DNA from: Rufibacter roseus
GTDB lineage: Bacteria; Bacteroidota; Bacteroidia; Cytophagales; Hymenobacteraceae
Length of the DNA stretch: 64,000 nucleotides
Direction of reading: 5' to 3'
Assembly: GCF_001647285.1 (NCBI RefSeq)
Contig: NZ_LRML01000015.1
Location: forward strand, 1-64,000
A program made the translations under genes and the position numbers. Of the stretch, positions 58,852 through 64,000 are shown one piece after another; the stretch's first letter is position 1, and each line of letters opens with the position of its first letter. The notes under the pieces are model-generated. The model was not told where the DNA came from and did not search any database. It saw only the letters and a list, made by a program, of their open reading frames with translations.

Positions 58852-58891
58852 GCGTTTTTAGACTGTTTTCCAAAAAATTGGCCATAAACAG
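58852..58891. repeat. Family A palindrome
   Basis: GTTTTTAGACTGTTTTCCAA with right arm TTGGCCATAAACAGC; adjoins the hairpin that follows. Confidence 0.6.
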
Positions 58892-58928
58892 CAATGAGCC
58901 GATCATGTAAGAACGGCTCATTGCTGTT
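58887..58928. terminator. Terminator-like hairpin
   Basis: AACAGCAATGAGCCG/CGGCTCATTGCTGTT, 15-bp arms with a 12-base loop. It may end transcription of the 36-residue frame at 58989-59099. Confidence 0.65.
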
Positions 58929-58988
58929 AAGTGTAATAAATGTTTTTGTTGTTCAGCCGAAGATGGTATGGTAGCTGTTTTAGGGAAT

Positions 58989-59099
58989 TTATCTGTTGTT
59001 GCGAACCGGCACTGGTATTGGTTGTAGTGTAGAGCCCCTCAACTTAGACACCAATTCTTTCAGTAGTTCGGCAAGTGTTATTTTTATTGTTGTAGACAT
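58989..59099 (-). CDS. Possible 36-residue peptide
   Basis: Starts MSTTIKITLAELLKELVSKL and ends PIPVPVRNNR, with ATG at 59097-59099 and TAA at 58989-58991. The amphipathic helix LAELLKELVSKL and an adjacent hairpin downstream are suggestive, and the ORF sits alone in a gene-free kilobase. No family is recognised, and a chance frame remains possible. Confidence 0.35.
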   Translation of the reverse strand: MSTTIKITLAELLKELVSKLRGSTLQPIPVPVRNNR

Positions 59100-59711
59100 G
59101 AGAGTTTCTAAGTAAGTCAAAGTTTAAAGTTAAACAAAAAAGTCAAAGCCTTGGCTAAAGGTTTCAACTAGGTACTACGTTGGCTGTCGTAATAATGACC
59201 TCACTAATAACGGAAATTTTTATAAAAACTTATGAATTGTTCCGGTACGGCTGCAAGATTCTCACGAGAATAGCCAAACAGCTGAGAAATGAAAAATCAT
59301 CTTCTCCATTGTAAGGTATTTCTATGAGAGAGAACATTTGCTTGGGTTTAAAAATTCACTCAAAAAAATAGTAAAATTCAAATCGGTAAGTTATTGGTTT
59401 TACCCCGAGTTTCTTTGCTCATTCTACGGGAAATTATTAGATGTGACTAAGAGCTTATTCAAGCTTATATTAGATTCACAGTCATCATGATGTAACTAAA
59501 TCTATAAGCAACGGTAGTTAGTAAATAGTTGTTTATAAGTAATTTGTGTTTGCAGTTGTAGATATATTATTCTTCTATAGTAGAAAATATATGTTTTGGC
59601 AAGATGTTTGGTTACTAAGAGATAAGTGACCTTACTATTTCTTTCGTTTCACCGTTAGGCTGAGTAGCTACATCTCCCGGACTATCAAGCTTAACACAGA
59701 TAAGTAGTTAT
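59100..59711. other. AT-rich intergenic region, no gene seen
   Basis: More than 600 bp, AT-rich, with no convincing frame. A small ATTCTC..GAGAAT palindrome lies near 59260. It should hold the promoter and a long leader for the DUF6600-type gene; a regulatory RNA cannot be excluded. Confidence 0.4.
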
Positions 59712-61061
59712 ATGAAAACTTTTATGCAAAAGATTGGGGCTCTTGGCGTGATAGCGCTAATGGTCTTTAGCCTACTGAGCAGCAATCAGGCTCAGGCAGG
59801 TCCTCCGGGTGGGAGAGTTTCCTTCCAAGTGTTTTATGATGAACTGAGCCCTTACGGCCGCTGGATCAATGATCCTGATTACGGATACGTGTGGTCGCCA
59901 AGAGTGGAGATGGGGTTTCAGCCCTACGCTACCCGTGGCCACTGGGTCATGACCGAATACGGCAATACCTGGGTATCTGACTATGACTGGGGTTGGGCTC
60001 CGTTCCACTACGGCCGCTGGATGTACGATGATTTTTACGGCTGGCTTTGGGTTCCTGGCAATGAATGGGGACCGGCTTGGGTAGACTGGAGGCATAGCAA
60101 CGGCTATTACGGCTGGGCGCCCATGGGGCCACGCGTTACCTACGTAGTGCCTGTAACCCGCTGGGTATTTGTGCCAGTCATGTACATAACCAGCCCACGC
60201 ATTTACAGCTACTGTGTGCCGCGTACGCAGGTAGTGAACATCTACCACAATACCACCATCATCAATAACTATTACGAGCGCGATAACCGCAAATATGTTT
60301 ACGGGCCCAGAACCCAGGATATTGAACGGGCCACCAACCGCAGAGTAGAAGTTCGTCGGTTAGAAAATGACAGCCGCCCAGGTAGAACAGCCGTTGCTGA
60401 TAATTCTGTTCGTATTTACCGCCCTGAGGTAGAAACCAGAAGGAGAGAGGCTCCAGCCAGAGCTGAGGCAACTGATAGCCGTGCTACCCGTACCAGAGTG
60501 GCAAACTCTGTTGAATCTCCTAGCAGAACAGACCGTTCCAGCACTACTGGCAGAACACGTTTAACAGAATCGAACGAGGATATAACCAAAACTCGCACTT
60601 CTGAAAGCCGTGAAGAGTATGGCAGAAGCCGTACTGAGTCTGGCACTGAGACACCTAGCCGCGTAGTTAGAGAAAGAAGCACCCGTACCCAACCTGATGC
60701 AGATAATTCTGATACCTTCCGCCCACGCAGGAGCCAGGAAGCACCTGTTCAAACCGGAGGCGAAACGTATCCGGCAACAAGACAGCGGCAATACCCAGCT
60801 TCTACCTCACCAGCCACCACTGGTGACACTGACAGCTACGGGCGAAGAAGCAGAAGTGAAGCAGGTAGAACTGAAACCGCCAGATCAACTGAGACCCGCA
60901 CGGGAACAATGGAGCGTCAGCAGCCGGTTCGGCAAAGCAGGCAGGAGGTAAGCCCAACACCAGCTCCGACTCAACGTCAGGTTACTCCACGGCAGGCACC
61001 GTTAAGGCAAGAGTCTTCCCCAGCCCGCAGCAGGGAAAGTAGCCGGGGCAGTAGAAATTAA
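59712..61061 (+). CDS. DUF6600-type secreted protein with disordered tail
   Basis: Protein of 449 residues. Signal peptide to about residue 28 (IGALGVIALMVFSLLSSNQA, QA-G cleavage). The Trp/Tyr/Gly-rich domain (about 35-150) repeats strands such as SPYGRWINDPDYGYVWSPRV, TWVSDYDWGWAPFHYGRWMY and GYYGWAPMGPR, a beta-rich pattern seen in Bacteroidota and Proteobacteria proteins named DUF6600. Helix-poor NIYHNTTIINNYYERDN follows, then about 230 residues low in complexity, rich in Arg, Ser, Thr and Glu, probably disordered and possibly polyanion-binding. Function unknown; probably periplasmic. Confidence 0.85.
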   Translation: MKTFMQKIGALGVIALMVFSLLSSNQAQAGPPGGRVSFQVFYDELSPYGRWINDPDYGYVWSPRVEMGFQPYATRGHWVMTEYGNTWVSDYDWGWAPFHYGRWMYDDFYGWLWVPGNEWGPAWVDWRHSNGYYGWAPMGPRVTYVVPVTRWVFVPVMYITSPRIYSYCVPRTQVVNIYHNTTIINNYYERDNRKYVYGPRTQDIERATNRRVEVRRLENDSRPGRTAVADNSVRIYRPEVETRRREAPARAEATDSRATRTRVANSVESPSRTDRSSTTGRTRLTESNEDITKTRTSESREEYGRSRTESGTETPSRVVRERSTRTQPDADNSDTFRPRRSQEAPVQTGGETYPATRQRQYPASTSPATTGDTDSYGRRSRSEAGRTETARSTETRTGTMERQQPVRQSRQEVSPTPAPTQRQVTPRQAPLRQESSPARSRESSRGSRN

Positions 61062-61085
61062 GTTTAAATGCGATAATGAATGACG

Positions 61086-61119
61086 AAAAGCCGCACCTCT
61101 TTGAGGTGCGGCTTTTTTT
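61086..61119 (+). terminator. Rho-independent terminator
   Basis: AAAAGCCGCACCTC/GAGGTGCGGCTTTT with a 3-base loop, followed by TTT; 24 bp after the DUF6600-type gene. Confidence 0.9.
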
Positions 61120-61121
61120 GA

Positions 61122-61156
61122 TGTTTTAGCCTTAGATTTTAAAAAGTGAGCAAAAA
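61122..61156. repeat. Degenerate family A palindrome
   Basis: TGTTTTAGCCTTAGATTTTA with right arm GTGAGCAAAAAA, abutting the terminator at 61086-61119. Confidence 0.5.
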
Positions 61157-61298
61157 AGATGTAGTGGTCCTGAATGAAGGCTATAACTATTTAGGAGCAT
61201 TACGCTGAGGTGATAATATTAAAATGCTTTATTAAGGCAAATGCAGTTGGTCTCTACCGAACATAATCACTTGAATGCTTAATTTAAGCACTGCTTGT

Positions 61299-61496
61299 TC
61301 ATAGTACATAGCAGACAATCAGAACCAAAATTACAGTGAGGCCAATCAGTAGAGTAAGGGTTGCCAACTCTTTGGTTGAGAAATCATCTGCATCACCTTG
61401 CAGAGCAGAAGCTACATAATCCCTATTCAGGCTTTTCTTAGTATTTGATTTTTGTGCTACCCTTGAAAAGGGGAATGGCTTAAGAAGGAAAGACAT
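61299..61496 (-). CDS. Small single-helix membrane protein
   Basis: Protein of 65 residues: a basic N-terminal part (MSFLLKPFPFSRVAQKSNTK), an acidic linker GDADDFSTKE and one C-terminal membrane helix (LATLTLLIGLTVILVLIVCY), a tail-anchored layout. No family is recognised. The hydrophobic C-terminal helix and charge order support a real gene. A long hairpin lies 63 bp upstream. Confidence 0.6.
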   Translation of the reverse strand: MSFLLKPFPFSRVAQKSNTKKSLNRDYVASALQGDADDFSTKELATLTLLIGLTVILVLIVCYVL

Positions 61497-61558
61497 ACAG
61501 GTCGTTCTGATCTGGTTTTGTTGAATAGTTTGAGGGAATGCGAAATTTTAGAAAGCCT

Positions 61559-61630
61559 ATTGACAAAAGGAATCATTATCAGCTGGGGGGAAGACTGATA
61601 GGGGGATGATTCCTTTCGTCAGTTGTCAAT
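61559..61630. repeat. 72-bp imperfect hairpin
   Basis: ATTGACA/TGTCAAT ends with AAAGGAATCAT/ATGATTCCTTT inside and a short inner ATCAG/CTGAT stem. It resembles a small structured RNA or a miniature inverted-repeat element. It lies upstream of the small membrane gene. Confidence 0.6.
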
Positions 61631-62110
61631 AGGTATGTAACAAATGTAGGTAGGTTTTGCTCTCTAAAGAAGGAAACTTTACGCAGTTCTGTAACATGTA
61701 TTAAATACTATAAAATGCTTTTTATAAGCTTGTAAGGCTGTTTTGTGTTTCTTGAGTGTTAAAAATAGTAGAGTTTTGGCAGTGTTTGTAACATGAAAGA
61801 AATTTCAGATTGCCGCTGCCAGAGCGATAAAAAGAAGTTTAAGAGTGTTGAGCCGAGTTGTTTCTCCTGTTTTAGAGCTACTTTTTGAAAAATGGGCTTA
61901 AAGCAACAATTTCTATTTTGATAGAATGCGCAAATATTGAAGTAAGCATACCTCACTAAAGAGGGCAACAGCTGGAAAGCCTATGTGATGCTTCTATCAA
62001 AGTTTTATAGTTGATGTTTTGACTCATTCCAGTTATGTGATGCTTCTGTTTTTACCTCCATTTTCGAATAGGAGCGCCAAAACATAGTTAATTAAGTGGA
62101 AGTAAAAGAA
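61631..62110. other. AT-rich intergenic region
   Basis: No supported gene. A frame at 61759-61968 (minus) runs straight across the family A palindrome and has no domain character. Confidence 0.4.
61867..61903. repeat. Family A palindrome, diverged
   Basis: CTGTTTTAGAGCTACTTTTT with right arm TGGGCTTAAAGCAAC. Confidence 0.55.
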
Positions 62111-62145
62111 AAGCCCCGCCTCACCAAATGGCAAAGACGGGGCTT
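62111..62145 (-). terminator. Rho-independent terminator of gltBD
   Basis: AAGCCCCG (62111-62118) pairs with CGGGGCTT (62138-62145); on the minus strand TTCTTTTACT follows. It lies 52 bp beyond the gltD stop. Confidence 0.85.
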
Positions 62146-62197
62146 AAAACAATGAAGGGAAAATGTAATCGTGTTACTTGACACGATTTACCTAATA

Positions 62198-63652
62198 CTA
62201 AAACAACTGGTACTTCGACAGCTCTTTGCTCGGCAATTCTGATTCACCCATCAAGTAGATATCTATAGCTCTTGCGGCTTCACGTCCGTCAGAAATGGCC
62301 CAAACCACCAAAGACTGGCCACGGCAGGCGTCGCCGGCGGAGAAAACCCCAGGGACGTTGGTTTGCCAGTTGTCCAGCTTGAAGTTACCGCGGCGATCAA
62401 ATTCAAACTTGAAGTTGGCCATGAAGGCATCGTGCTCCGGACGCTCGTAACCAATGGCAATCAGAGCCAGGTCGCAGGGCAGGATCTTTTCGCTGTTTGG
62501 TTTCTCAGTGTACTCACTTTGGTTTTTCCACTCCAGCTCCACTACCCGCAGTCCCTTCACGTTCCCGTTCTCATCGGCAATGAACTCTTTGTTCAGCCAG
62601 CCCCAGCTACGCTCGCAGCCTTCCTCATGTGACGAGGAAGAAGAGAACGTGGTGGGCCACTCTGGCCAAGGGTTAGTGGGGTGCCGTTCAGTGCTGGGCA
62701 TGTAGCGGTATTGCAGCTGCGTGATTGATTTGGCAAACTGACGGTTGGCCGTACCTACGCAGTCAGACCCCGTGTCACCACCGCCAATCACTAGCACATG
62801 TTTCCCGAAGGCGTTGATGTCACTTTCCGGAGCAATTTGAGCACCGTCTACCCGGCGGTTCTGTAGACCCAAGTAGTCCATGGCGAAATGAATGCCTTTG
62901 AGGTGGTTACCCGGAATAGAAATGGCGCGGGGCTTGGTAGAGCCAATGGCCAGTAAAACCGCGTCATACTTGCGGTACAATTTTTTGAGGGTAGTTTCCT
63001 GCCCAATGTTGCGGTTGAATTTGAAGCGGATGCCTTCTTCTTCCAAAACAGCTAAGCGGCGGTCAATTACCCACTTCTCCAGTTTGAAATCCGGAATACC
63101 GTAGCGGAGCAAGCCGCCGGCTTTCTCGTCTTTTTCGTACACCGTTACCTTATGACCCGCTTGGTTCAGCTGAGCCGCAGCGGCCAACCCAGCTGGTCCG
63201 GAGCCTACAATGGCTACTTTTTTGCCGGTGCGGTAAGCAGGCTGTTGAGGTTTAACCAGACCAAGTTCAAAAGACTTTTCAGCTATTGATTTCTCAATGT
63301 GCTCAATAGCCACTGCTGGTTTGTTGATGGACAACACGCAGCTGCTCTCGCAAGGGGCGGGGCAAATGCGGCCGGTGAACTCAGGGAAGTTGTTGGTGCT
63401 GTACAACACTCTGATGGCCCGCTCCCAATCACCCTCAGAAACCGCATCGTTGAAATCCGGAATGAGGTTGCCCAGCGGACAGCCGTTGTGGCAGAAAGGA
63501 ACGCCGCAGTCCATGCAGCGGGTAGCCTGTATTTTTGTTTTTTCCTCTGGAAAAGGAAGGTAGATCTCGTTAGAGTCGTTAACGCGTGCTTTCGGGTCGC
63601 GGGTACCAGGCAGTTCACGGTTATATTTTAAGAATCCATCTGGTTTTCCCAT
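62198..63652 (-). CDS. gltD: Glutamate synthase small subunit
   Basis: Protein of 484 residues. N-terminal cysteines for Fe-S clusters ([16 protein letters not shown] and [11 protein letters not shown]), the FAD motif [20 protein letters not shown] (about 145-165), the NADPH motif [15 protein letters not shown] (about 285-300) and the C-terminal [20 protein letters not shown]. It passes electrons from NADPH to the large subunit for glutamate formation from glutamine and 2-oxoglutarate. The ATG overlaps the gltB stop by one base (TAATG), a translational coupling. Confidence 0.96.
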   Translation of the reverse strand: MGKPDGFLKYNRELPGTRDPKARVNDSNEIYLPFPEEKTKIQATRCMDCGVPFCHNGCPLGNLIPDFNDAVSEGDWERAIRVLYSTNNFPEFTGRICPAPCESSCVLSINKPAVAIEHIEKSIAEKSFELGLVKPQQPAYRTGKKVAIVGSGPAGLAAAAQLNQAGHKVTVYEKDEKAGGLLRYGIPDFKLEKWVIDRRLAVLEEEGIRFKFNRNIGQETTLKKLYRKYDAVLLAIGSTKPRAISIPGNHLKGIHFAMDYLGLQNRRVDGAQIAPESDINAFGKHVLVIGGGDTGSDCVGTANRQFAKSITQLQYRYMPSTERHPTNPWPEWPTTFSSSSSHEEGCERSWGWLNKEFIADENGNVKGLRVVELEWKNQSEYTEKPNSEKILPCDLALIAIGYERPEHDAFMANFKFEFDRRGNFKLDNWQTNVPGVFSAGDACRGQSLVVWAISDGREAARAIDIYLMGESELPSKELSKYQLF

Positions 63653-64000
63653 TACGCCAGTACTTTTTCGGTTTCAGTTTCTTTTACTTGCAGCGCCTTT
63701 TTCAGGTCGTGCGGCATCACTTTCAGGAAGTGCAGACGGTGCGTTTCCCAGTTGGTCAGGAATTCTTGTGCCAGTACGCTTCCGGTGTAAGTTAAGTGCT
63801 CCTGCAGCTTCTGCTCAATCCAGACAAGATCTTCCGCCTCTGGTGCTTCCAAGCCAACCATGTCTAAGTTACATTGCTCCACGTGGCTTGGGTCAGGGGC
63901 GTAGAGGTAAGCAATTCCGCCGCTCATACCTGCCGCAAAGTTCTTACCAATGGCACCCAATACCAGCACCTTTCCGCCGGTCATGTACTCACAGCCGTGG
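63652..64000 (-). CDS. gltB: Glutamate synthase large subunit, C-terminal part
   Basis: The last 115 or so residues of the large subunit; the 5' part lies beyond the window. GGKVLVLGAIGKNFAAGMSGGIAYLYAP is part of the beta-helical GXGXG domain that ends GltB, and the residues after it (about 75) are the usual helical C terminus. It precedes gltD in one operon. Confidence 0.94.
   Translation of the reverse strand, partial: HGCEYMTGGKVLVLGAIGKNFAAGMSGGIAYLYAPDPSHVEQCNLDMVGLEAPEAEDLVWIEQKLQEHLTYTGSVLAQEFLTNWETHRLHFLKVMPHDLKKALQVKETETEKVLA

Noticed and set aside
61759-61968. 69-residue minus-strand frame
   Set aside because: Runs straight across a family A palindrome in an AT-rich intergenic stretch.

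Overview
The window looks like chromosomal DNA of a Bacteroidota member, most likely Cytophagales (Hymenobacteraceae, the Rufibacter/Pontibacter side). This is inferred from gene content (two GH92 enzymes and one GH97, NIPSNAP, CsbD, DinB-like, CheB-CheR-PAS fusion, DUF6600-type protein), from weak Shine-Dalgarno signals, and from TAnnTTTG-like promoter elements such as TATCTTTG and TAGATTTG. No rRNA, tRNA, CRISPR array, prophage or intact insertion sequence was seen. The last gene (gltB) runs off the right edge.

Layout. 0-10 kb: signalling block with a NarL-type response regulator, a STAS protein, a 1024-residue PAS histidine kinase, a CheB-CheR-PAS fusion and a stand-alone CheB with a Cys/His C-terminal motif; no chemoreceptor, CheA or CheW is present. 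10-15 kb: repeat-rich DNA, isoaspartyl peptidase, a frameshifted STAS gene, a single-HKD phospholipase D-like protein and an XRE regulator with an S24-like tail. 15-28 kb: an envelope-stress or membrane-remodelling island, all on the plus strand: small membrane protein, YbjN/CesT-like protein, PspA (ESCRT-III superfamily), YqiJ-like OB-fold membrane protein, YqiK-type flotillin, membrane coiled-coil protein, a 1662-residue AAA+ ATPase and a PH-like membrane protein. 28-43 kb: a broken REP-associated tyrosine transposase flanked by inverted REP copies, then DinB-like, esterase, desaturase, GNAT, CAT-like and Crp/Fnr genes, GH97, a second frameshifted SpoIIAA/STAS-like gene, ArsC-like, CsbD, J-domain-like, PepD and a quinone oxidoreductase. 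43-52 kb: two GH92 glycosidases around a dienelactone hydrolase, an aldo/keto reductase and a NIPSNAP protein. 52-59 kb: an acyl-carrier-like protein lacking the usual serine, then a GbsR-tolC-mfp-RND efflux unit with two matching operators. 59-64 kb: DUF6600 protein and gltBD.

The most striking non-gene signal is a dispersed 36-40 bp palindrome (family A, roughly GTTTTAGGCCTGTTTT-loop-AAAACAGGCCTAAAAC) with about 26 copies here. Nearly all are intergenic and often near a gene 3' end. Several sit in the middle of a longer hairpin whose outer arms differ from copy to copy but still pair; others abut a terminator hairpin; one lies in frame inside the AAA+ ATPase gene. Further repeat families are short GGATT/AATCC inverted repeats (family B), a 65-bp element ending in CGCATT (family C), and a two-stem REP (family R) associated with the broken transposase.
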